A DNA stretch of 9,283 nt from RUG11237 sp045119215 (GCA_045119215.1 JBGVDD010000183.1:1-9283), one strand, 5' to 3'. Counted from the first letter of the stretch, positions 1 through 5,605 are shown. The notes: generated by a model not told the origin, from the sequence alone. Translations and numbers: made by a program.

Positions 1-450
1 CATGCACTTTGTATTTCAGATAACGATATTTGTGTAGATCAAGAACGATATCTTGGATTCTGTGAGGGATTTGGGGAAGGACAAACAGATTTTCTATTAA
101 TTCCCATGCACAAAAAAGAACGCTGGGAATTCTATCAGCAAAAAAAGGAAACATTTCATCAAGTCACTGCTGTATTTGCAGTTTCTGATTATTACGCCAT
201 CGACCTGATTCATTTTCTGACCACCCAGGGCGTACGTGTTCCGGATGATATTTCTGTTGCAGGATTTGACGATATACCGCTTTGTGAAATGATTTCGCCG
301 ACACTTACGACAGTAAAACAAGATGGCGCTTTGCGGGCAAAGATTGCGATTGAAAAATTACAAGAACTAAAGTCCAATGCAGATATAGAAACAGAAATTA
401 TGCTTCCAGTGACTCTGGTCGTACGTAACAGTACTAAACAAAATAGCTAG
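1..450 (+). CDS. LacI-family transcriptional regulator, C-terminal part (5' end outside window)
   Basis: The reading frame is open from base 1 to a TAG stop at 448-450, giving 149 visible residues, so the ATG at 106 is internal and not the start. The protein matches the C-terminal ligand-binding/dimerisation half of LacI/GalR repressors. It shows an R-x-x-GF segment near the window edge, then the segment TAVFAVSD, then VPDDISVAGFDDIP followed by SPTLTTVKQD, and ends with the usual PVTLVVRNST. About 190 N-terminal residues, including the helix-turn-helix DNA-binding domain, lie upstream of the window. Such proteins bind a sugar or nucleoside effector and repress a nearby operon; the effector cannot be read from this fragment. 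The next gene on the same strand is a MATE transporter, now separated by an insertion sequence. I see no convincing terminator after the stop. The family call is firm; the target genes are unknown. Confidence 0.93.
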   Translation, partial: HALCISDNDICVDQERYLGFCEGFGEGQTDFLLIPMHKKERWEFYQQKKETFHQVTAVFAVSDYYAIDLIHFLTTQGVRVPDDISVAGFDDIPLCEMISPTLTTVKQDGALRAKIAIEKLQELKSNADIETEIMLPVTLVVRNSTKQNS

Positions 451-486
451 CAAATTTCACAAACAATTCGTTGTATTTTTGTTTTG

Positions 487-502
487 GGTTACGCGTTTAA
501 CC
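487..502 (+). other. Small hairpin in the old MATE leader
   Basis: GGTTA at 487-491 can pair with TAACC at 498-502 around a six-base loop. No T-run follows it, so it is a poor terminator for the LacI-family gene. It lies just before the anti-Shine-Dalgarno sequence at 509-519 and may be part of the same leader RNA structure. I found no second hairpin or loop sequence that would identify a known riboswitch. Confidence 0.3.
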
Positions 503-508
503 TTTGTA

Positions 509-519
509 ATTACCTCCTG
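509..519 (+). promoter_or_regulatory. Anti-Shine-Dalgarno sequence for the MATE gene, displaced by the IS
   Basis: ATTACCTCCTG (509-519) is complementary to CGGGAGGTAAT (2438-2448), which contains the MATE ribosome binding site: 10 Watson-Crick pairs and one G-U pair. With the insertion sequence and one target copy removed, the two arms would be about 31 nt apart and form a hairpin masking the ribosome binding site. In the present arrangement about 1.9 kb separates them. The complementarity is seen directly; the regulatory role is inferred. Confidence 0.5.
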
Positions 520-530
520 TGAAAGATAAA

Positions 531-559
531 ATAAAAAGCAACAAAACAGGTAGTGTCAA
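531..559 (-). promoter_or_regulatory. Possible hybrid outward promoter at the IS left end
   Basis: On the minus strand a perfect -35 hexamer TTGACA (554-559) lies inside the inverted repeat. Seventeen bases further, in host DNA, is TTTTAT (531-536), a 4/6 match to a -10 box. Transcription would run antisense into the 3' end of the LacI-family gene. IS26 and IS257 are known to create such hybrid promoters from a terminal -35 box. Whether this weak -10 works is not known. Confidence 0.3.
541..548 (+). repeat. Target-site duplication, left copy
   Basis: ACAAAACA directly abuts the left inverted repeat and recurs exactly at 2428-2435 beyond the right inverted repeat. An 8-bp duplication fits IS6-type transposition, among other 8-bp families. 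Its exact conservation suggests a fairly recent simple insertion with no later rearrangement at the ends. Confidence 0.93.
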
Positions 560-560
560 A
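549..560 (+). repeat. IS left terminal inverted repeat
   Basis: GGTAGTGTCAAA is the exact reverse complement of 2416-2427. Homology between the two ends stops after 12 bp. Read on the minus strand it contains an outward-facing TTGACA (554-559). Confidence 0.93.
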
Positions 561-823
561 TAAGTTATGAAAAAACATTACTAAAGAAAAAAGATTCAAA
601 TGAACCTTGATAATTGCAGATATTTAGTTTTTTGAAAGGTGGACGCCACCCTTGACAGCACGAAAAAGTAATGCTCTGAACGTCTTACCGACGGCGAAGA
701 ACTCAAGAACAGACAGCGTCTTCGGTCGTAGTCACAGCATTGTAGCATTCCTTTTTCGTGTTATCAAGGGCACGCCAGAAGCTGTGCTTCTGGTGGCTGG
801 TTTTGTTACCTCTGGCTTGGAAT
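561..823. other. Noncoding left arm of the IS
   Basis: No credible gene is present here. The first part (561-637) is AT-rich without clear signals; the rest is the structured block described separately. The open frame on the plus strand across 652-885 is produced by repeats and overlaps the transposase end, and it lacks a ribosome binding site. Confidence 0.7.
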
Positions 824-848
824 CTAAGAACAGACAGAGCCTTCGGCT
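638..848. ncRNA. Structured noncoding block inside the IS (unclassified)
   Basis: This GC-richer stretch, mostly between the left IS end and the transposase stop, is packed with inverted repeats. They are: a 5-bp hairpin (638-642/646-650); a 27-bp stem with 24 matching positions (649-675/744-770); an inner stem of about 10 bp with a 2-base bulge (689-700/719-728); a 9-bp hairpin including one G-U pair (773-781/787-795); and a small hairpin (838-848). Two copies of the 21-base unit beginning AAGAACAGACAG (705-725 and 826-846) match at 19 of 21 bases, and each holds a CTTCGG. ACCTTGATAA-like bases at 605-613 could also pair perfectly with 761-769, competing with the main stem. Nothing matching a known RNA class was recognised. 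It may be a transposase 3' UTR structure, an IS-encoded RNA or a nested repeat. Strand is undetermined. Confidence 0.5.
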
Positions 849-2278
849 TGCATCTTCAGGATGGTTTGTTGACCTAGAAAGATGAGTAATTGCCATTTTC
901 CCGGCATGTTATCAGCATTTTGCAGCATATCGACTTGGTTAAGAACTTTATAGCCATTGTTCTTATGTGGGCGGAGGAAGTTGTAATAGGCAACCCAAAG
1001 AGCTAGATCATAATTCGCACCATCGATGTTATCGAATCCATTTGTAGTTCGGTAAGAAGCCTTGTAAGTGCGGTTTAATCGTTCAATCATCTGTTTGAAT
1101 GGACGGAATTCTTTAGATACTGCATCATCATTGGTAAGTCCAATGACCTGTGTGATACTGAACTTGAAAGCATCGCCAAATTCCTGTGCGAATTGAAGTG
1201 CAGCAAGGGGATAAGCACTGTATCCGTCGGCAATAAAGCGGAAGTTTTTAGGAAGTTCTGTGAACTGGCGAAAAGCCATTCGCATGGTGAGGATACAAGG
1301 ACCGACACTTCGATTATCAGATACTTGATATCCAAGGATAGACCGGCTGGCAGCATCCATAATGAACCAGATGTAAGCTTTAACACCACGAATCTTGATA
1401 TAAGTTTCATCGGCTGCGAATGTATTACTAGGTTTGTAATGGTAGTTGTCTACAAAAGGTTTAATACAGATGGCGGCTGTTTTACAGTAGTTGGCAATCT
1501 GCTGATGAGAGATGGAGATGTTATATAGGTCTTTGAGAGCCTGAGAAGTTTTTCTTAGAGATAATCCAAGATTCACATGCAAAGTAAGGCATAAAGACAT
1601 GGTATGAGCGTCAAACTTACTGAATTTCAAGGAAGAGGCATTCTTAGGAAGGGAATTTAAATCCATGCGAAAGAAATCTACGGTGAATTCACGGTAGATA
1701 TAGTGTAGTTTATATTTGTTTTTACCATGAGGATCTTTCAAATCCTCTTTATCAACTTTTTTAAGTTGATGAAGATAATAAGGGCAATTCTTGTTTACAC
1801 ATTTATGTACGATGAAGAATTTACGGTCTTTCTTAGGAACCAGAGCATTACCACAATGAGGACAGCGAAGCTTTACAGAAGAGTATCGACTTACATCCTG
1901 TGAAAAGCGTGCGTCGCAGACCTTGCAGAGGAGCTGACCTTTGGAGCCATTGTTCTTATAGAGATAGATTTTAGGTGCACCACAACGAGGGCAACAGCAG
2001 TCATCGGAGATATCACACCCTGAGTGACGACGAATAGGTGTAACAGTCTTACCATAACGTTTTTCAAAGTAAGGAATGAGATCTTTGTAAGTCCAATCCT
2101 GTCGGAAGTCAGTGATAAGAGGAAGCTGATCAATCTTAAATTTTTGATACTTAGGGGAATGGGAATCATCAAAAGCCCATTGCTTGAGGGGAATATATCT
2201 GCAGATAAAGTTAATAAGCCAGCAGTTTTGTTGGTAAAGGTCTTGAATTATTTGAATTAAATAAAGTATAATATCCAT
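824..2278 (-). CDS. IS6/IS240-like DDE transposase with N-terminal zinc ribbons
   Basis: The protein cuts and joins the element's ends. Two ATGs compete for the start. The one at 2284 lies only 3 nt from AAGGAG, whereas the one at 2278 lies 9 nt from it, so 2278 is chosen (484 residues; numbers below count from the longer start). Cysteine pairs at 98/101 with 120/123 and at 141/144 with 162/167 look like two zinc ribbons. A helix-turn-helix-like stretch spans about 241-268 (LSLRKTSQAL to SHQQIANYC). The DDE residues are probably D292 (AADETYIKI), D353 (FIADGYSAY) and E401 (MIERLNRTYK). The D-E gap of 47 residues is longer than the DD34E of standard IS6. The C-terminus has the YYNFLRPH signature common in DDE transposases. 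The last codons (EGSVCS) fall inside a repeated unit of the structured noncoding block, so the tail may be a recent extension. The gene is intact, with no frameshift. Confidence 0.9.
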   Translation of the reverse strand: MDIILYLIQIIQDLYQQNCWLINFICRYIPLKQWAFDDSHSPKYQKFKIDQLPLITDFRQDWTYKDLIPYFEKRYGKTVTPIRRHSGCDISDDCCCPRCGAPKIYLYKNNGSKGQLLCKVCDARFSQDVSRYSSVKLRCPHCGNALVPKKDRKFFIVHKCVNKNCPYYLHQLKKVDKEDLKDPHGKNKYKLHYIYREFTVDFFRMDLNSLPKNASSLKFSKFDAHTMSLCLTLHVNLGLSLRKTSQALKDLYNISISHQQIANYCKTAAICIKPFVDNYHYKPSNTFAADETYIKIRGVKAYIWFIMDAASRSILGYQVSDNRSVGPCILTMRMAFRQFTELPKNFRFIADGYSAYPLAALQFAQEFGDAFKFSITQVIGLTNDDAVSKEFRPFKQMIERLNRTYKASYRTTNGFDNIDGANYDLALWVAYYNFLRPHKNNGYKVLNQVDMLQNADNMPGKWQLLIFLGQQTILKMQAEGSVCS

Positions 2279-2319
2279 GAGCATTGTCTCCTTTGTATTT
2301 TAGATGTTTGGTCGCTGAT

Positions 2320-2343
2320 ATTATACACAAAAATGGAGGTCAA
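2320..2343 (-). promoter_or_regulatory. Possible transposase promoter
   Basis: A perfect TATAAT on the minus strand (2320-2325) lies about 40 nt before the transposase start. A TTGACC (2338-2343) precedes it, but with a spacer of only 12 nt, well below the usual 17. At 17 nt the hexamer is GAGCAT, a poor -35. The -10 box is credible; the short spacing suggests a weak promoter or one using another -35. Confidence 0.4.
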
Positions 2344-2415
2344 TGCTCTTTTTATTTGCAAATCTCCGAAAAATCAAAGTTTTTAAAGAAATTTTAAATA
2401 AAAAAGACAGGTAGT

Positions 2416-2427
2416 TTTGACACTACC
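2416..2427 (+). repeat. IS right terminal inverted repeat
   Basis: TTTGACACTACC is the exact partner of 549-560. It carries an outward TTGACA (2417-2422) towards the MATE gene, but the correctly spaced -10 position (2440-2445) is the ribosome binding site GGAGGT, so no hybrid promoter forms here. A 5-bp hairpin, GGTAG (2410-2414) with CTACC (2423-2427), is present only at this end. Confidence 0.93.
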
Positions 2428-2435
2428 ACAAAACA
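2428..2435 (+). repeat. Target-site duplication, right copy
   Basis: Exact second copy of ACAAAACA, immediately outside the right inverted repeat and 3 bp before the MATE Shine-Dalgarno sequence. Confidence 0.93.
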
Positions 2436-2438
2436 TTC

Positions 2439-2444
2439 GGGAGG
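2439..2444 (+). promoter_or_regulatory. MATE ribosome binding site
   Basis: GGGAGG lies 7 nt before the ATG at 2452. It survives the IS insertion but has lost its upstream complementary arm (509-519). Confidence 0.85.
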
Positions 2445-2451
2445 TAATCCT

Positions 2452-3789
2452 ATGAAACGTGAAAAAACTTTTTTAAATACAGTATGTAATTTGGCTATTC
2501 CTGTTGCACTGCAATCGATGCTGCAATCTTCATTTAGCATTGTAGATCAGATTATGATTGGTCAACTTGGAAGCGTCAGTGTAGCTGCTGTAGGACTTGC
2601 GGGGAAATTTTCTTCCATTTTTTCCGTAGTAGTTTCAGCAATCGGAGCTGTTGCCGGAATCATGATTTCGCAATATATCGGACAAAAGAACAAAGAGGAA
2701 GTGCGTAGAAGTTTTTATATGAATCTTGTGATGGCTGTTATTTTAGCTATCCTATTTACTGTTATTTGTGGTATCTTTCCCAATGCAATCATGCATCTCT
2801 ATACCAAAGATACCCAAACCATAATTACTTCTGCTGGGTATCTTCGTATCATCTCAGGTACATTTTTGCCAATGGCTGGTGCCACACTCCTTGCAACGAT
2901 GTTTCGCTGTATAGAAAAAGCACAATATCCTTTGTATGCAAGCATTGCATCTGCAATCTTAAACACAGTTTTAAATTATATTTTTATCTTTGGTAAATTA
3001 GGCTTTACAGCAATGGGCGCGAATGGTGCTGCAATTGCAACTTTCATTGCACAATGTGCGAATTTTCTGATCATGCTCCTTTTGATATGGAAATGTAGCA
3101 ATGATTTAAAAATATCAAAAAAAGACAAAAAGAATATAGTCAAAATCAATTGGAAACAATATGCAACTATGCTTTTACCGATTCTTATTTGTGAATTTGC
3201 ATGGAGTCTTGGCGAAAATGTATATTCCGTTATTTATGGACATTTGGGAACGGAAGCTACTGCTGCTATGACTCTAACAAATCCAATCCAAGGTCTAATG
3301 ATTGGTGCATTATGTGGTTTGTCACAGGCTGCTAGCGTAATCATAGGTAAAAAATTGGGAAATGAGGAATACGACGAGGCATACGATGCTTCCAAAAGAC
3401 TGATGTTTTATGGTTTTATAGGGTCGGTTCTATTATCCGTCTTGATTATCATTACAAGTACATATTACGTTGAAATTTATCAAGTGGAAGACTCTGTAAA
3501 AGTACTTACCTGCCAAATATTATTTGCTTACGCAATCATCGCCCCATTTAAGATTCAAAATATGATTTTAGGTGGTGGAATTATACGAAGCGGTGGTAAA
3601 ACCAAATATGTTATGTGCATTGATATGATTGGAACATGGATATTTGGGGTTCCGCTCGGATTTATTTCCGCATTCGTTTTAAACTTATCTATACCTTATG
3701 TGTACTTTATTCTTTCACTGGAAGAATGCGTACGATTTGTGATTTCATTAGTGGTATTTTGTAAACGAGGTTGGATGCAGAGTTTGTAG
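2452..3789 (+). CDS. MATE-family multidrug/Na+ (or H+) efflux transporter
   Basis: The 445-residue length and almost wholly hydrophobic, multi-segment sequence fit the 12-helix MATE antiporters of the cytoplasmic membrane, which export cationic drugs, dyes or metabolites in exchange for Na+ or H+. Family features are visible in both halves. In the first MatE repeat (about residues 12-175) these are the N-terminal FSIVDQIMIGQLGSVSVAAVGLAGK and, later, GFTAMGANGAAIATFIAQ. In the second repeat (about 235-400) these are ENVYSVIYGHLGTEATAAMTLTNPIQGLMIGALCGLSQAASVIIGKKLGNEEYDEA and GGGIIRSGGKTKYVMCIDMIGTWIFGVPLG. The start is supported by GGGAGG at 7 nt. The gene is intact, but a complete IS ends 24 bp before its start, so its original promoter/leader is disconnected. 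Transcription now depends on read-through or unseen signals in the IS. The LacI-family gene upstream may once have been its co-transcribed partner. Substrate is unknown. Confidence 0.93.
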   Translation: MKREKTFLNTVCNLAIPVALQSMLQSSFSIVDQIMIGQLGSVSVAAVGLAGKFSSIFSVVVSAIGAVAGIMISQYIGQKNKEEVRRSFYMNLVMAVILAILFTVICGIFPNAIMHLYTKDTQTIITSAGYLRIISGTFLPMAGATLLATMFRCIEKAQYPLYASIASAILNTVLNYIFIFGKLGFTAMGANGAAIATFIAQCANFLIMLLLIWKCSNDLKISKKDKKNIVKINWKQYATMLLPILICEFAWSLGENVYSVIYGHLGTEATAAMTLTNPIQGLMIGALCGLSQAASVIIGKKLGNEEYDEAYDASKRLMFYGFIGSVLLSVLIIITSTYYVEIYQVEDSVKVLTCQILFAYAIIAPFKIQNMILGGGIIRSGGKTKYVMCIDMIGTWIFGVPLGFISAFVLNLSIPYVYFILSLEECVRFVISLVVFCKRGWMQSL

Positions 3790-3811
3790 CATTTAAGAGA
3801 AGCATACATAT

Positions 3812-3867
3812 GACAAAGAGGCAATAGATTTACACAATATATTTATGTTATCTATTGTCTCTTTGTT
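3812..3867. terminator. Stem-loop between convergent genes, likely bidirectional terminator
   Basis: Bases 3812-3829 pair with 3850-3867: 18 positions, 16 Watson-Crick plus 2 G-U on the plus strand. The 20-nt AT-rich loop may itself partly pair. It lies between the MATE stop (3789) and the stop of the minus-strand unit (3897). No clean T-run follows on either side, so efficiency is uncertain. Confidence 0.6.
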
Positions 3868-3896
3868 CACATCAAAGTTAATTTACTTCACACAAA

Positions 3897-4112
3897 TTAA
3901 AATATTTTAATTAGCTTACCTTCTTTAAGGGCGACTTCATCTTGCTCGTTAATGTTTTGATCGTACAGCCATGCATCTGCTTGTTTGCAGGTCCATTCAT
4001 TCCCATCCATATCTTTTAATAGAACAATTACCTGCGGTTCGTAATTGATTGGCCTTTCTTCACATCCAAAATCGTCTTCATATATTTTAACTACTATATA
4101 TTTTGTATTCAT
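3897..4112 (-). CDS. Small protein of unknown function, 71 residues, coupled to capA-like gene
   Basis: I do not recognise this protein. The ATG at 4112 is chosen because GAGGAA follows the capA-like stop directly and lies 5 nt before it. The longer frame reaching further upstream runs through the capA-like gene in a wrong frame. Only 10 bp separate it from the stop of the upstream gene (4123), so translation is probably coupled. The protein is acidic in the middle, has no signal peptide or membrane segment, and begins MNTKYIVVKIYEDDFGCEERP. Two cysteines are present (near residues 17 and 42). Alternating hydrophobic stretches (YIVVKIY, PQVIVLLKD, KLIKIF) suggest a small beta-rich fold. The good ribosome binding site, clean codon structure and operon position argue that it is a real gene. 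It may be a cytoplasmic partner of the CapA-like protein, but that is only positional inference. Confidence 0.75.
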   Translation of the reverse strand: MNTKYIVVKIYEDDFGCEERPINYEPQVIVLLKDMDGNEWTCKQADAWLYDQNINEQDEVALKEGKLIKIF

Positions 4113-4122
4113 AAAGTTCCTC

Positions 4123-5313
4123 TTATATTCCTGCACTGCGTTCATTAATTTTATCAAGAACTCTCTGAGCCTCTGTTCCCTCCAGTATAATTGGATGATA
4201 ATCATTATAGGAAGATACCGATGAAAGAGAACATGGAATGACATTGATATTTTCGTCTTCCAGTACCTGATCACCTTTCACTGTAAAGGTCTGTTGGAAA
4301 ATCATCGTATCTTTATCACTTGGATTTTTATTACCGCCAAAGCAGAAATTTCCGAGGCTATAAACAATTTTCTTCCCGTTATATGTTTCAATACCCTGAA
4401 GTACATGAGGATGATGTCCTACAACTAAATCAGCACCGTTATCAATAGCTGTATGTGCCAGTTCTTTTTGGATTTCATCTGGGTAAGCTTCTTTTTCTGT
4501 ACCCCAATGGAAACTGACAATAATAAGTACAGCACCTTCTGCTTTTACTTTTTCTATATTTTCAAGCAATTGGGATTTACATTCAATTCCGGTAAACAAA
4601 TCCATGATACCAATCAGCCCAATTTTTGTCCCTTTCACTTCGATAACAGCCGTTTCATCATAACCAAAATGCGTAATATTTGCTTCATCCAGATATTTTT
4701 TCGTATCTGTATAACTTTCCACTCCATAATCCTGACTATGATTATTTGCAAGGTTTACCGCTTCTATCGATCCTTGTGTCAAAATATTTACATAAGAAGG
4801 ATCGCCTTTAAAGGCATAGGTTTTAGCCACACGATTGTTGGATTCTGTAAGCGTTCCCTCAAAGTTTACAATTGTTAAATCATCATTCGCAAAAGCATCC
4901 TGTACACCGGAAAAGAAATAAGAAGGATCGTTTACTTCATTATATTTTACTGGAAATGTATTTCCGGATTGATTTTCGTCTTGTCCTAATGTGCAGTCAC
5001 CTGCAAGACTGATAGTAAGGCTTATCTCTGCTGCTTCTTCTGGTGTGCTTTCTGTAAACTCCAATTGCTGTAATGTGTCTGCAGTATCCGTGGTTGATTG
5101 ATTCTCCGTTGTTTTCAAATTTTGCTCATTCTGCACAGTTTCAGCTTGTTTATCTGTATTAGAAATATGACCAATCACTTTTACGATGCCAACAACCACA
5201 AAAATAGCAGCCAAAAGCATACTGCAAAGTATGATATTTCGTTTTATTTTCCTTTTTCTTCTACGTTTTTCACGCAGAATTTTGATACGCCTTTGTCGTT
5301 CTTTTTCATCCAT
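4123..5313 (-). CDS. CapA-family (PGA_cap) membrane-anchored metallophosphatase-like protein
   Basis: 396 residues. The start at 5313 has AAGGAG 9 nt upstream. A very basic cytoplasmic N-terminus (residues 1-25, RREKRRRKRK-like) is followed by one membrane helix (about 27-48) and a Thr/Ser/Gln/Glu-rich linker (50-95). The PGA_cap/CapA domain then extends to the end, presumably outside the cell. Calcineurin-like metal-binding signatures are in order: GD (105-106), NFEG (150-153), NNH (190-192), SFHWG (267-271), GHHPHV (299-304) and YSLGNF (318-323). CapA proteins act in poly-gamma-glutamate capsule synthesis in Bacillus. Related proteins in Clostridia lack the capB/capC partners, as here, and probably act on cell-surface polymers, though the reaction is unsettled. 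It is followed 10 bp later by a small unknown gene and preceded 35 bp upstream by a truncated GDPD gene. The family assignment is firm; the substrate is not. Confidence 0.92.
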   Translation of the reverse strand: MDEKERQRRIKILREKRRRKRKIKRNIILCSMLLAAIFVVVGIVKVIGHISNTDKQAETVQNEQNLKTTENQSTTDTADTLQQLEFTESTPEEAAEISLTISLAGDCTLGQDENQSGNTFPVKYNEVNDPSYFFSGVQDAFANDDLTIVNFEGTLTESNNRVAKTYAFKGDPSYVNILTQGSIEAVNLANNHSQDYGVESYTDTKKYLDEANITHFGYDETAVIEVKGTKIGLIGIMDLFTGIECKSQLLENIEKVKAEGAVLIIVSFHWGTEKEAYPDEIQKELAHTAIDNGADLVVGHHPHVLQGIETYNGKKIVYSLGNFCFGGNKNPSDKDTMIFQQTFTVKGDQVLEDENINVIPCSLSSVSSYNDYHPIILEGTEAQRVLDKINERSAGI

Positions 5314-5348
5314 TGTTTATCGCTCCTTTATCTTACAATGCGTAGTAG

Positions 5349-5558
5349 TTATTCTTTGTTTCGACGCCCTGTTTCTTCCAAAAAGTGTCGGCATTGAAAT
5401 ACAAAATCTGTCTGAATCATGTCAAATCCATGATCTGCACCAGCCAGAACAGCAGCCTTGAAAGCTGGCATAGAGTTGCAAGGAATATTTCCGCTACATA
5501 CACCTCTATGAGCGACAATCAATACTTTTTTCTTTTTTGCTATTTGTAATAAATCCAT
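5349..5558 (-). pseudogene. Truncated glycerophosphodiester phosphodiesterase (N-terminal remnant)
   Basis: Starting at the ATG at 5558, which has AGGAGA about 7 nt upstream, this frame encodes 69 residues. The segment KVLIVAHRG, followed by GNIPCNSMPAFKAAVLAGAD, matches the N-terminus of GDPD-family enzymes, which normally have about 240-300 residues and hydrolyse glycerophosphodiesters. The first catalytic His-Arg (HRG, residues 17-19) is kept. After GAD there is an apparent 4-residue insertion (HGFD). The normal metal-binding Glu of MIE-x-D is Gln (MIQTDF), and the rest of the barrel is absent: 17 unrelated residues lead to a TAA. It cannot be an active GDPD. Its ribosome binding site and promoter remain, so it may now only serve as a translated leader for the capA-like gene, 35 bp downstream. 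A retained short peptide function cannot be excluded. Confidence 0.85.
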
Positions 5559-5599
5559 ACGTTTCTCTCCTGTAATCATCATTTTCATAACATATATTC

Positions 5600-5605
5600 A
5601 TTATA
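5600..5605 (-). promoter_or_regulatory. -10 box of probable promoter for the GDPD-remnant/capA-like unit
   Basis: A perfect TATAAT on the minus strand lies about 42 nt before the remnant's ATG, which would give a leader of roughly 35 nt including its Shine-Dalgarno. The -35 region at 16-18 nt (around 5623-5628) is T-rich and a weak match to TTGACA. It is the only good promoter-like site in this intergenic region (5589-5684). Confidence 0.45.

Larger units (their letters stand above)
549..2427 (-). mobile_element. Complete IS6-like insertion sequence, 1,879 bp
   Basis: The element is bounded by perfect 12-bp terminal inverted repeats (GGTAGTGTCAAA at 549-560 and its reverse complement at 2416-2427) and by identical 8-bp direct repeats outside them. 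It carries one intact transposase gene on the minus strand. The family assignment rests on three points: the DDE domain resembles the IS240/IS6 type, the ends begin with GG and contain a TGTCAAA-like core comparable to IS26/IS257-type ends, and the duplication is 8 bp. At about 1.9 kb it is much longer than the roughly 0.8-kb classical IS6 members. The excess comes from a long N-terminal zinc-ribbon region in the transposase and a structured noncoding block at the transposase 3' end. It may be a divergent IS6 branch or a related unnamed family. It looks intact and potentially active. Confidence 0.9.

Noticed and set aside
487..519. Guanidine-II (mini-ykkC) riboswitch upstream of the MATE gene
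   Set aside because: The hairpin at 487-502 contains ACGC rather than the ACGR loop, and no second such hairpin is present. The leader has an anti-Shine-Dalgarno arm but fits no riboswitch class I know.
652..885. Open frame of 77 codons on the plus strand in the IS left arm
   Set aside because: It starts at a non-ATG codon without a ribosome binding site, overlaps the transposase end antisense, and its composition follows the inverted repeats.
1193..1528. 111-codon plus-strand open frame inside the transposase gene
   Set aside because: It lies wholly antisense to well-conserved transposase coding sequence, has no family resemblance and looks like a frame shadow.
2417..2445. Hybrid IS promoter driving the MATE gene from the right end
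   Set aside because: The -35 TTGACA is perfect, but the base positions where a -10 should be read GGAGGT, the ribosome binding site.
4113..4274. Longer N-terminus for the small protein (125 residues)
   Set aside because: The extension overlaps the capA-like gene out of frame and has no ribosome binding site. The start at 4112 has GAGGAA correctly placed.
5098..5397. Plus-strand open frames over the capA-like 5' end
   Set aside because: They are antisense to the strongly supported capA-like gene and rich in Phe/Ser, as expected from reading an AT-rich, Lys/Glu-rich gene backwards.
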